DNA from: Pseudomonadota bacterium
Lineage (GTDB): Bacteria; Pseudomonadota; Gammaproteobacteria; Steroidobacterales; Steroidobacteraceae
Assembly: GCA_023417315.1 (NCBI GenBank)
Contig: JAEZFW010000083.1
Span: 133,182-197,181 of the forward strand
Direction of reading: 5' to 3'
DNA: 64,000 nt
Shown: in pieces, positions 15,221 to 23,518 of the stretch
Layout of the letters: every line of letters starts with the position of its first letter
How positions within the stretch are numbered: position 1 is the first letter of the stretch
Notes under the pieces: generated by a model
Databases searched by the model: none
The model's input: the letters and a program-made list of their open reading frames with translations, nothing else
What the model was told of the DNA's origin: nothing
Made by a program: the position numbers and the translations under genes

Positions 15221-17698
15221 TCAACGCTCGGCAAGCATGCGCTCGATCGCAGCGAAGTCGGCGGGTTTGATCAGATGGCGATCGAATCCCGCCTCGCGAG
15301 AGCGTTCGCGATCGCTCGGCTGACCATATCCAGTGAGGGCGACGAGCAGCGCGCCGCGTGCACCATCCAGCTTACGCAAGCGCTGCGCCACCTCGTAACC
15401 ATCCATCCCTGGCAAGCCGATGTCCACGAAGATGGCATCGAGCGGCTGGGCTTCCGCCGCTCGCAGCGCCTGCTCGCCGTCGAACGCGACGAGCACCGAA
15501 TGACCGGAGGTCTGCAGGAGTAACGAGAGGCTGTGGGCCGCATCCGCGTTGTCATCGATCACCAAGATCTTGCGCGCTCGCGGCGCCGGTATCGTGGCAA
15601 CGCTCTGCTCTCCGCTCGCATCGAAGTCGGTTGGGTGCAGAAGCGGCAATCGCACCGTGAATGTGCTGCCGTGTCCTAATGTGCTCTCCACGCCCACCGA
15701 CCCGCCGTGCATCGCCAACAGACGCTGCACGAGAGACAAACCGATCCCGAGCCCACCTTGCGAGCGATCGAGCGTACGCCGACCTTGGGCGAACAAATCG
15801 AACACGTGCGGCAGCAAGTCCGGTTCCATGCCGATCCCCGTGTCCCGCACGCGCACGATTGCCTCGTTCGCATCCCGCGTGAGCTCGACATCGATCCGCC
15901 CGCCTTCATCTGTGTATTTCGCAGCGTTGCTGAGCAGGTTCACGAACACCTGCTCGAGCCGCGCGGCGTCCGCCTCGATCCATATCGATTGACGCGAGCT
16001 CGTGACGCTCAAGGTATGGCGATGTTTGTCGATCATCGGCCGCACCGTTTCGATGGCTCGATCGAGGATGTCATCGAGTGACACACGCTGGGCCTGCAGC
16101 TGGATTCGGCCCGAGGTGATGCGCGAGACTTCGAGCAGATCGTCGACGAGGCGCGCAAGGCGGCTCGCTTGCCGCTCTACGATCGCGCGTGCCTGCTCCT
16201 GAATGTCTGCGTCGGCGGACGCGCGCTGCATGAGTGCCACTGCGTTAGTGATCGAGGACAGCGGATTGCGCAGCTCATGCGCGAGCATGGCAAGGAATTC
16301 GTCCTTGCGTCGATCCGCGTCTCGCAGCGCCGCCTCGGCGCGCTTGCGCTCGATTCCAACTGCAAGCTGCCGTGCGATCGTGACGCATAAATCGATCTCA
16401 TCAGCGGTGAAGCGATGGGGTCGATCGAAGTATGTCATGAACTTGCCGATGAGCCGGCCGCTCGCAACGAGGGGGATGAACGCGAGGGCGAGGAGTCCTT
16501 CATCGAGAATGTTCGACTTCAAAGGCTCTTGGATGTCAGCCTCCCGCACGTCCTCGATATAGATAGGCGCCGGCGTCTTCGCGTGCATCGGCCACGGCGA
16601 ATGTCCTTGCGCCACCTGCCGATACTCGGTGGACAATCGCACCCAACCGACGAACCGCATCGTGCCGCTTGTGTCTGTGAGCAAGATGGAGGCGCGATCG
16701 CACTGCACGGCGCTCATGATCGCCTGCAGCGCGGCGTCGTAAATCTCTTCGACTGAATCCGTGCGCTGCAATCGATCGGTGAGCCTGTACAGAGCATCCT
16801 TCTGCCGCGCGCTCGCAGCGAGCGCGACTTCAGCACGCTTGCGCTCTGTGATGTCGATGAATGCGGCGACGGCCCCAGCCGGGCGCCCTTCTTCGTTCAG
16901 CAGCGGCGCCGCATTTCCGATCCAATGTCGAACCCGGCCATCTGCGAATACGATGTCTTCTTCGAAGTTCGCTACTGCATCGCCTCGCGCAGCGCGCTGC
17001 ACGGGCAGCTCGCTGGGTGAGAGCTCGACCCCTCGTGCCAACACCTTGAAGCTCGTAGGCGCCTGATCGGGCGGAGCGGATTTGGACACGTTCGCTCCTG
17101 AAGGCAAACCCAGGAGCTCGCGTCCGGTACGGTTCGTCCGAATGCTCCGACACTGTGCGTCGTCGGCGACGAATATGACGGCCGGCACCATTTCCATGAT
17201 GCTCTCGAGCTCGCGGGCACGAGCTCGCAAGGTGGCCTCCATTTGCTTGTGCGCTGTGATATCGACGAACGATATCGCAAGACCGGATTGCTGGATCGGC
17301 GCGACGCGAATGGTGTAGCAGCGCCCGGTGTGCTCAGCTCGGTGCTCGATCTCGATCGGCACGCGTTCCTGCATCGCGCGCTGATACTCGAGGTGCACGC
17401 GCGATCCGCGCAGGGTAGGAAACAGATCTTCCCAGTAATGCTGACCGAGAATCCGCTCGGTATCGAGTCCCGAATCACGAAGAAACTGGCGACAACACTC
17501 GTTGATGTAGACGAGCCGCCAGTTCTCATCGACGATCTGCACACAGGCGCTGATGCTCTCTAACGCGCGTCTGAGTGCATCGGCGCTCGTCGGCTCGACA
17601 GCGGCAGCGAACGACCGCGCTTCCGGCCGCGCTTCAGTCCCATCTCCTGACGATCCCGCTGCACTCACACGCTCTCCCTGTTCGGACTTCCGCGTCAT
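15221..17698 (-). CDS. Hybrid sensor histidine kinase / response regulator (PAS-PAS-GAF)
   Basis: This is a soluble protein of about 825 aa. In order (ATG-based numbering): PAS about 45-150 (SACVQIVDENWRLVYINE), PAS/PAC about 160-290 (ending AFIDITERKRAE), GAF about 305-455 (IYDAALQAIMSAVQCDRASI), HisKA with LAMLAHELRNPLSSI (His474), HATPase_c with NLLSNAAKYTDEGG, RDTGIGMEP and GGLGIGLSLVQ, and a receiver with ILVIDDNAD and VDIGLPGMDG (Asp759). The receiver is the short C-terminal type seen in orphan hybrid kinases. No output regulator adjoins it. A GTG at 17734 would add 12 residues. Confidence 0.93.
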   Translation of the reverse strand: MTRKSEQGERVSAAGSSGDGTEARPEARSFAAAVEPTSADALRRALESISACVQIVDENWRLVYINECCRQFLRDSGLDTERILGQHYWEDLFPTLRGSRVHLEYQRAMQERVPIEIEHRAEHTGRCYTIRVAPIQQSGLAISFVDITAHKQMEATLRARARELESIMEMVPAVIFVADDAQCRSIRTNRTGRELLGLPSGANVSKSAPPDQAPTSFKVLARGVELSPSELPVQRAARGDAVANFEEDIVFADGRVRHWIGNAAPLLNEEGRPAGAVAAFIDITERKRAEVALAASARQKDALYRLTDRLQRTDSVEEIYDAALQAIMSAVQCDRASILLTDTSGTMRFVGWVRLSTEYRQVAQGHSPWPMHAKTPAPIYIEDVREADIQEPLKSNILDEGLLALAFIPLVASGRLIGKFMTYFDRPHRFTADEIDLCVTIARQLAVGIERKRAEAALRDADRRKDEFLAMLAHELRNPLSSITNAVALMQRASADADIQEQARAIVERQASRLARLVDDLLEVSRITSGRIQLQAQRVSLDDILDRAIETVRPMIDKHRHTLSVTSSRQSIWIEADAARLEQVFVNLLSNAAKYTDEGGRIDVELTRDANEAIVRVRDTGIGMEPDLLPHVFDLFAQGRRTLDRSQGGLGIGLSLVQRLLAMHGGSVGVESTLGHGSTFTVRLPLLHPTDFDASGEQSVATIPAPRARKILVIDDNADAAHSLSLLLQTSGHSVLVAFDGEQALRAAEAQPLDAIFVDIGLPGMDGYEVAQRLRKLDGARGALLVALTGYGQPSDRERSREAGFDRHLIKPADFAAIERMLAER

Positions 17699-17782
17699 GT
17701 ATCGAGGTAAGTCACTATGCCCGGTCTGGTGCACGTTCGGGATCAGGGATCGGAGGAATCCTGGAAGCGTCTCTTTGGGTCG

Positions 17783-18553
17783 TTATTCGCGAGCACCTGC
17801 ACTGATCAGGCGCTTTCTCTGACTTAGGAGCAGATACGCTGCCCAAGCGATTGAGCCGAGGACGATCACGGCGCCTACTTTGTGGGCAAACCAGCCCAAC
17901 GCGTGCGCGCCATGCGTGACCCCGAGCTGATCCAGTAGGTAAATCCAGTCGTGGCCGCCCTCCTCGCCTGTTTGCCCCCCGAGGAGAATGAGTTGCGGAT
18001 CGAGCGCATCGTAGACATATGGCGCCACGTCCAACACGCTGACGCCCAGCAGCCATGTCCCCATCGCAGCTCCGAACGGATCGCGATTTCGCACCAAGAA
18101 TGCCGTTGCGATGATCGCGGGCAACAGCAGCTGCGCAAGGGTGCCACCGAACACCATCATGAAATCGCCCAGAATACGAAACACGACGTGACCGGCTTCG
18201 TGAAAGACGAGCAATGGGCCATGCAGGAACGATGCGTTGATCTCTCCGGTTCGATAGTCGAGCAGGATCAACTTCGCACCCCACAGCGCGAAGATGGTGA
18301 GTAACACCGCTCGCCCGTACAGCGAGGGCGGCGAGACATTCTCGGGCACGTGGAACATCAGCGCCCGCACGCGCGCCCAGAAGGATTCGATCGGCTCGCT
18401 AGATTCGAGTGTGCTTACCTCGTGCTCAGAGGATGCAATCGCAGCGACCTTCCCGAGAATGACCCCGCAGCTGGGACACGCTACAGGCAACGCTTGCTCG
18501 TCCGGAAGCGGCGCGTGCTCGCACTTGGGACATTGTTCGAAGAAACGCGGCAC
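17783..18553 (-). CDS. Zinc-ribbon multi-pass membrane protein with HEAGH motif
   Basis: This 256 aa protein opens with a four-cysteine zinc ribbon (CPKCEH at Cys8/Cys11, CPSCG at Cys26/Cys29). After a linker it has about five membrane segments. The motif LVFHEAGHVVF (His118, Glu119, His122) at a membrane edge has the HExxH form of site-2-type metalloproteases (M50-like). I do not see the second M50 motif with its metal-binding Asp clearly, although DVAPYVYDALDPQ is a candidate. The closest description is a putative membrane metalloprotease or a non-catalytic relative. It stands alone between a hybrid kinase and a rhomboid gene. Confidence 0.75.
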   Translation of the reverse strand: MPRFFEQCPKCEHAPLPDEQALPVACPSCGVILGKVAAIASSEHEVSTLESSEPIESFWARVRALMFHVPENVSPPSLYGRAVLLTIFALWGAKLILLDYRTGEINASFLHGPLLVFHEAGHVVFRILGDFMMVFGGTLAQLLLPAIIATAFLVRNRDPFGAAMGTWLLGVSVLDVAPYVYDALDPQLILLGGQTGEEGGHDWIYLLDQLGVTHGAHALGWFAHKVGAVIVLGSIAWAAYLLLSQRKRLISAGARE

Positions 18554-18579
18554 TGGGGCGGAGGGAAGTTCTTAGTTGT

Positions 18580-18650
18580 CAGTTGTTAGTGGTTAGCGAT
18601 TGCACCGCCGACTCTAGACTAACCACTAACCACTAACCGCTAACCACTTC
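18580..18650. repeat. Inverted repeat, CTAACCA word family
   Basis: GTTAGTGGTTAGCG (18585-18598) opposes a tandem run of CTAACCA units (18619-18647: CTAACCACTAACCACTAACC then GCTAACCAC). The 7 bp word is repeated about four times in the right arm. It lies between two minus-strand genes. Confidence 0.75.
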
Positions 18651-18657
18651 TCTCCTT

Positions 18658-19350
18658 TCAGCTCCAAGGCGAGCGAAGTGCGAAGCGCTTTTGCTTGAAT
18701 ACCGGGATGAGCACCATCCCCGCAATGAACCCGCCGATATGCGCGCGGAATGCGACCCCACCCTGGCCGGGCGTGGTCATGAGCTGACTGAAAAGCTGCA
18801 GACCGAACCAGAGCACGAGAACGATGCCTGCTGGAATGCGGACCGTATGCAAGATGAAACCGAACGGAATGGCGACTAGCACGCGCGCATGCGGATAGAG
18901 CAATAGATAAGCACCGAGCACGCCGGAGATCGCACCGCTTGCGCCCACCATCGGGATGGTCGACTGCGGCTCCGGCAGTGCCTGGGCGAATACTGCCGCG
19001 AGTCCGCACAGGATGTAGAACACGACGAACCGCACGTGGCCCATGCTGTCTTCGACGTTGTCGCCGAAGATCCATAGATAAAGCATGTTGCCGATCAGGT
19101 GCATCCATCCGCCATGCATGAACATCGACGTCAAAGTCGTCATGGAGGGCGGCACGATCGCGAGCTCAGGAGGCAGCTCACCGAGCCCAAGCAACACAGC
19201 AGGGATCACCCCCAATGCAAATATTGCCTGCTGACCGCGCTCTGGACCGAGCGAAAACTGCCACAGAAAGACGAGCACGCACAGCACGACGAAGGTAATC
19301 GTCACGAGTGGCTTGATCGTCGAGGGATTGTCGTCGCGCAGCGGGATCAT
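18658..19350 (-). CDS. Rhomboid family intramembrane serine protease (larger type)
   Basis: This polytopic inner-membrane protein of about 230 aa has the rhomboid catalytic Ser138 in MVGASGAISGVLGAY, His204 in RAHIGGFIAG and the conserved HLIGNMLYLWIFGDNVED helix. The N-terminus MIPLRDDNPS at 19350 is the usual start of this subfamily, so the in-frame ATG at 19386 is not used. Rhomboids cleave transmembrane substrates within the bilayer. The substrate here is unknown. A second, shorter rhomboid lies 3.5 kb away. The 5' region contains a TGGCCA word repeat. Confidence 0.92.
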   Translation of the reverse strand: MIPLRDDNPSTIKPLVTITFVVLCVLVFLWQFSLGPERGQQAIFALGVIPAVLLGLGELPPELAIVPPSMTTLTSMFMHGGWMHLIGNMLYLWIFGDNVEDSMGHVRFVVFYILCGLAAVFAQALPEPQSTIPMVGASGAISGVLGAYLLLYPHARVLVAIPFGFILHTVRIPAGIVLVLWFGLQLFSQLMTTPGQGGVAFRAHIGGFIAGMVLIPVFKQKRFALRSPWS

Positions 19351-19399
19351 CGCCGCTAGCGTGAAGTGCGCGCGCGAGTTGGTCAACTCTCTGCCTGAC

Positions 19400-19567
19400 G
19401 GGCCAACTGGCCACTGGCAAACTGGCCACTGGCCACTGGTCAGAACAAGAAACGATGCGCCGAAAGGTCAGCGCGTGCTCGCACGTACACCACCTATGAT
19501 GTCGCGGTAAGCATGGGCTGCAGTCTTGAGCGTGTCTAGCCAGGGGCCAGTTGACCAGTTGGCCGTG
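19400..19567. repeat. TGGCCA word repeat upstream of the rhomboid gene
   Basis: The left block (19400-19442) is a tandem of AACTGGCCACTGGC-type words. The right block (19534-19567) contains GGCCAGTTGACCAGTTGGCC, the reverse orientation of GGCCAACTGG at 19401. They lie in a 220 bp gap between two minus-strand genes. Confidence 0.65.
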
Positions 19568-19571
19568 TGAC

Positions 19572-20603
19572 TCACACCGGCGGTGGATTGCGTTTCGTGA
19601 ATCCGCGCTGGTGCCAATATGGATACGGCAGCGTCACCGCACTTGCCGCATCCAGTTGCTTGATGTGCTCGGGCGCGAGTTGCCAGCCCACTGCCCCTAA
19701 GTTTTGCCGCAGTTGTTCTTCGGTGCGGGCGCCGACGATCACACTCGCGACACTCGGACGCTGCAGCAGCCAATTGATCGCGATCTGCGGTACGGTCTTG
19801 CCGGTGTCCTTTGCAACCTGATCGAGGGCGTCGACGACGCGATATAGATGCTCGTCCGATATCGGTGGGCCGCCCTCGACCGTCGCGCGGTTGCGCAGAC
19901 GGGTCGTCTCCGGCAACGGTTGACCGCGGCGAATCTTGCCTGTGAGGCGACCCCAGCCGAGCGGACTCCAGACGATCGTTCCCACCTTCTGATCGAGCGC
20001 CAGAGGCATGAGCTCCCATTCGTAATCGCGACCGAGCAAGGAGTAGTACGCTTGATGTGCCACATGTCTGACCCAGCCATGGCGATCGGAAATGGCGAGC
20101 GACTTCATGAGATGCCACCCGGAGAAGTTCGAGCAGCCGATGTAGCGAATTTTGCCTGCGCGCACGAGATCATCGAGGGTGCGCAGCGCTTCTTCGATCG
20201 GTGTCGTCGCATCGAAGGCATGCAACTGAAACAGATCGATGTAGTCCGTCCCGAGCCGACGCAGACTGGCCTCGACAGCTCTCAACAGCGCATAACGTGA
20301 CGAGCCGACATCGTTCGGCCCTGACCCAACCGTGAAGGTGGCCTTGGTCGAGATGATGACTTGGTCGCGACGGCCACGAATTGCTTGCCCGAGGATTTCT
20401 TCGGCCGCCCCACCTGAGTACACATCGGCCGAATCGAACATGTTCAACCCCGCCTCGAGACACACATCGACCAGCCGCGTCGCTTGGCTCACATCCACTT
20501 CCCCGAATCCGCGGAAGAAATCGCCGCGACCGCCGAAGCCGCCCGTTCCGAAGCTGAGCGCGGGAATCTTGAAGCCAGAGGCTCCGAGTTGTCTGTGTTC
20601 CAT
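19572..20603 (-). CDS. Aldo/keto reductase
   Basis: This 343 aa cytoplasmic NADPH-dependent oxidoreductase has the AKR catalytic tetrad: Asp57 (MFDSAD), Tyr62 (VYSGG), Lys87 (ISTKATF) and His128 (LFQLHAFD). Also seen are RYIGCSNFSGWHL, GTIVWSPLGWGRLTGKI and the cofactor loop SVIVGARTEEQLRQNL. The length and the start MEHRQLGASGFKIPALSFGT fit the YhdN/AKR11-like group, which reduces aldehydes and ketones of broad range. It diverges from the MFS-acyltransferase gene, with a GTGACGAA-type repeat in the shared space. Confidence 0.94.
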   Translation of the reverse strand: MEHRQLGASGFKIPALSFGTGGFGGRGDFFRGFGEVDVSQATRLVDVCLEAGLNMFDSADVYSGGAAEEILGQAIRGRRDQVIISTKATFTVGSGPNDVGSSRYALLRAVEASLRRLGTDYIDLFQLHAFDATTPIEEALRTLDDLVRAGKIRYIGCSNFSGWHLMKSLAISDRHGWVRHVAHQAYYSLLGRDYEWELMPLALDQKVGTIVWSPLGWGRLTGKIRRGQPLPETTRLRNRATVEGGPPISDEHLYRVVDALDQVAKDTGKTVPQIAINWLLQRPSVASVIVGARTEEQLRQNLGAVGWQLAPEHIKQLDAASAVTLPYPYWHQRGFTKRNPPPV

Positions 20604-20610
20604 GGTTAAG

Positions 20611-20752
20611 GACGACGTGACGAAGTGATGGGGTGACAGAGTGACGAAGTCAGAAGGACAGCGCTCACCACAGAAGATTGAGGTTCGCTTTGTCGCAGGT
20701 CAATAGGTCGTGCCGGCCTGCCTTCGTCACTCCGTCACTCCGTCACTTGTCC
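20611..20752. repeat. Inverted repeat, GTGACGAA word family
   Basis: The left arm (20611-20660) repeats GTGACGAAGTGA and GTGACAGAGTGACGAAGTCA. The right arm (20721-20752) reads CTTCGTCACTCCGTCACTCC and continues. The same words form the repeat at 37812-37980. Here the element lies between divergent genes and overlaps their promoter space. Confidence 0.75.
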
Positions 20753-20796
20753 ATCCGATATGATGTTGGCAAGAACGACAACTCCAGCGAAACCTC

Positions 20797-22674
20797 ATGG
20801 CTTCTACCGGTCAGTTCAAGCTCCTGAGTCAGCGCCGCTTCCTTCCCTTCTTCGGCGCACAAGCACTGGGAGCCTTCAACGACAACGTCTACAAGAACGT
20901 TCTCGTGATTCTGGCTGCGTTTCAGACGGCGAGTTACACGACGATGGAACCGCAGATCCTCGCCAATGTTTCGACTGCGCTCTTCATTCTGCCTTTCGTT
21001 CTATTCTCCGGAATCGCGGGACAACTTGCGGACCGCTATGACAAGGCCCTCGTGCTCAAGAGCGTAAAGGCTGCTGAGATCGCGATGATGCTGCTCGCGG
21101 CCGTCGGATTCGCCGCCAAGAGCATCGAAGTCCTGCTCGCTGCTTTGTTCCTGATGGGCACTCACTCGGCATTCTTCGCACCGGCGAAGTACGGCATGCT
21201 GCCTGAAGTGCTGCGCGATTCCGAGCTCGTCGGCGGCAACGCCATGATCGAAACCGGTACGTTTCTCGCCATTCTGCTTGGGACGCTCGTGGCCGGCCTG
21301 CTCGCGATCGGCGCTAGCACGAGTGCGATCTCGACTATTCTGATCGGGATCGCCGTCGCCGGATTCGCCGCGAGCCTAGCGATCCCCAGCCTCCGTCCCG
21401 CCGCGCCCGAGCTCAAGATCGACTGGAAACCTTGGAGCTCCACTTGGAGCAATATCCGCGCTGCGCGCGAGTCGCGCGTCGTATTTCTGTCGATCCTGGG
21501 TATCTCGTGGTTCTGGTTCTACGGCGCGCTCGTCTTGACGCAGATTCCGCTCTACGCCAAGAACGTCCTTGGCGGAAGCGAAGAGGTCGTCACGCTGCTG
21601 CTCGTGATGTTCTCGATTGGGGTGGGTATCGGTTCACTGCTGTGCGAACGCCTCTCGGGCCGGCAAGTCGAGATCGGACTCGTGCCGTTCGGCTCGCTTG
21701 GGCTCACGATCTTCGCAGTCGATCTGTACTTCGCCACGCCTCGCTCGCCTTTCGGCGCCGCACTCACTGCCGCTCAATTCATCGAGCAGCAGGGCGCGTG
21801 GCGGATCTTGCTCGACACTGGCTTGGTGGGATTGTTTGGCGGCCTCTTCATCGTGCCGCTCTACGCGATCGTGCAGCAGCGCGCTCGACGCGAGGCCATG
21901 TCGCGCATCATCGGCGCGAACAATATTCTCAATGCGCTGTTCATGGTCGCCGCGGCGGCACTCGCCGCCCTCGCGCTCGAGGCAGGCCTCACCATTCCGC
22001 AGTTGATCCTGCTCAATGCCGCGCTCAACGCGTTCGTCGCGCTCTACATCTATGGGCTCGTGCCGGAGTTCTTGCTGCGCTTCTTCGCCTGGCTGCTCGT
22101 CAATTTCATCTACCGCTTGGAGCGCCATGGTGTCGAGAACATCCCGGAGAAAGGTCCTGCGCTTCTCATCTGCAATCACGTCGGTTATGCCGATGCAATC
22201 GTGATCTCGGCGAGTTGCTCGCGACCGATCCGCTTCATCATGGAGAGCAGCATCTTCAAGATTCCAGTCCTGAGCACGATCTTCCGCGGCATGAAAGCGA
22301 TTCCCGTCGCACCGGCGAAACAAGATCCCGTCGTGTACGAACGCGCGTTCGAAATCGTTGCCGAAGAGCTTCGGCGCGGCAATCTCGTGTGCATCTTCCC
22401 CGAAGGACGACTCACTCCCGACGGCGAAGTACAGGAGTTTCGGGCGGGCATGCTGCGCATCCTGAACGAGACGCCCGTTCCGGTGATCCCAATGGCGCTC
22501 TCGGGCCTGTGGGACTCGATGTTCTCACGCAAGTACAAGGCGCTCTGGAAACGATGGCCGCGACGCTTCTGGCCGAAGATCACGCTACGGGTCGGAACGA
22601 CCATACCCGCATCCGAAGCGCACCTCGATAGACTGCGCGCGGAAGTCGTCAATCTCAGGGGCAACGAACCTTAG
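20797..22674 (+). CDS. MFS transporter - PlsC acyltransferase fusion (LplT/Aas-like)
   Basis: This is a 625 aa inner-membrane protein. Residues about 10-420 are a 12-helix MFS transporter of lysophospholipid-transporter type (RRFLPFFGAQALGAFNDNVY, ANVSTALFILPFVLFSG). Residues about 435-615 are a PlsC/AGPAT domain with NHVGYADAIV (the H-x4-D motif, His461/Asp466) and FPEGRLTPDGEV (534 onward). The combination predicts import or flipping of lysophospholipid and its re-acylation at the inner leaflet. Many homologues add a C-terminal acyl-ACP/AMP ligase domain. It is absent here and the gene stops cleanly, so acyl donors must come from elsewhere. Confidence 0.92.
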   Translation: MASTGQFKLLSQRRFLPFFGAQALGAFNDNVYKNVLVILAAFQTASYTTMEPQILANVSTALFILPFVLFSGIAGQLADRYDKALVLKSVKAAEIAMMLLAAVGFAAKSIEVLLAALFLMGTHSAFFAPAKYGMLPEVLRDSELVGGNAMIETGTFLAILLGTLVAGLLAIGASTSAISTILIGIAVAGFAASLAIPSLRPAAPELKIDWKPWSSTWSNIRAARESRVVFLSILGISWFWFYGALVLTQIPLYAKNVLGGSEEVVTLLLVMFSIGVGIGSLLCERLSGRQVEIGLVPFGSLGLTIFAVDLYFATPRSPFGAALTAAQFIEQQGAWRILLDTGLVGLFGGLFIVPLYAIVQQRARREAMSRIIGANNILNALFMVAAAALAALALEAGLTIPQLILLNAALNAFVALYIYGLVPEFLLRFFAWLLVNFIYRLERHGVENIPEKGPALLICNHVGYADAIVISASCSRPIRFIMESSIFKIPVLSTIFRGMKAIPVAPAKQDPVVYERAFEIVAEELRRGNLVCIFPEGRLTPDGEVQEFRAGMLRILNETPVPVIPMALSGLWDSMFSRKYKALWKRWPRRFWPKITLRVGTTIPASEAHLDRLRAEVVNLRGNEP

Positions 22675-22694
22675 CCGAGAAGGAGGCAGGAGTG

Positions 22695-22764
22695 ACCACA
22701 AAGAACACAAAAAGGAGAAGACTCTACGTCCGACTTTGTGTTCTATGTGTTCTTTGTGGTTGCT
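22695..22764. repeat. Inverted repeat, CACAAAGAACACA word family
   Basis: GACCACAAAGAACACAAA (22695-22712) is answered by TTTGTGTTCTATGTGTTC and TTTGTGG (22736-22761). The element lies between the convergent ends of the MFS-PlsC and rhomboid genes. The same words recur at 62814-62914. Confidence 0.75.
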
Positions 22765-22792
22765 CTATCTCTGGTGATTGCTCTTCTCGCAT

Positions 22793-23404
22793 TCACCATT
22801 TCGATGATCGCGTGATGCCGCGGCCCTGGCTTCGCCAGTAGCGGATGAGCACGAAACCCGTGGCCATGCCGCCGATGTGCGCGAAGTGCGCGATGCCCGA
22901 CATTGTTTGTGTGATGCCCAGATAGAGCTCCAACACGCCGTAGAGCGTGACGAAGAGCCACGCAGGCATCGGAATCGGCGGGAAGATCAACATGATCATG
23001 CGCTTCGGGTAGGCCATCCCGAACGCGAGCAGCAAACCGAATACGGCGCCCGATGCACCCACCGTCGCTGCGGGCGGCAAGCCGGTTTGCGACATGACGA
23101 TCATATGCATGAGCGCCGCGCCCACGACGCATGCCATGTAGTAGATCAGGTAACGCTTCGAGCCGAACAGCCGCTCGATCTCCGAGCCGAACATGTACAG
23201 CGCGAACATGTTGAAGAACAAGTGCATCCAGTTGCCGTGCAAGAACCCGTACGTGACGATCTGCCACGGGCGAAACAACTCGGTTCCCGGCGGCCACAGC
23301 GCGAACCACCAGCCGAGCGTGGGGCCAAGCAAGATTTGCAACAGGAAAATGCCAACGTTGGCGATCAGCAGCGCTTTGTTGACTGGGGTGATACGGTCGA
23401 GCAT
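22793..23404 (-). CDS. Rhomboid family intramembrane serine protease (short type)
   Basis: This 203 aa six-helix protein has Ser118 in VGASGAVFG, His176 in FAHIGGMATG, Asn65 in WMHLFFNMFALYMFGSEIE, and the WxxxT-type LLIANVGIFLLQI first helix. The full catalytic set is present. It is shorter than the rhomboid at 18658 and belongs to the common bacterial 200-residue group, which in some bacteria processes membrane-tethered proteins. It is preceded by the terminator of the alanine dehydrogenase gene, so it likely has its own promoter. Confidence 0.93.
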   Translation of the reverse strand: MLDRITPVNKALLIANVGIFLLQILLGPTLGWWFALWPPGTELFRPWQIVTYGFLHGNWMHLFFNMFALYMFGSEIERLFGSKRYLIYYMACVVGAALMHMIVMSQTGLPPAATVGASGAVFGLLLAFGMAYPKRMIMLIFPPIPMPAWLFVTLYGVLELYLGITQTMSGIAHFAHIGGMATGFVLIRYWRSQGRGITRSSKW

Positions 23405-23448
23405 TACGACGCTATTGTAGACGACCTTCGCCTTTTCAACCGCGATCG

Positions 23449-23475
23449 GAAAAAAAGCCCGCTGTACGCGGGCTT
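23449..23475 (-). terminator. Rho-independent terminator of ald
   Basis: Read on the minus strand, AAGCCCGC, a short loop and GCGGGCTT (8 bp stem, 23455-23475) are followed by a run of seven Ts (23450-23456 as As on the plus strand). It lies 44 bp after the ald stop codon. This is the only canonical intrinsic terminator I recognise in the window. Confidence 0.9.
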
Positions 23476-23518
23476 CGAGCTGAGGAGAACAGCCTCTCGA
23501 AAAAAGTTCCTCGAATCG

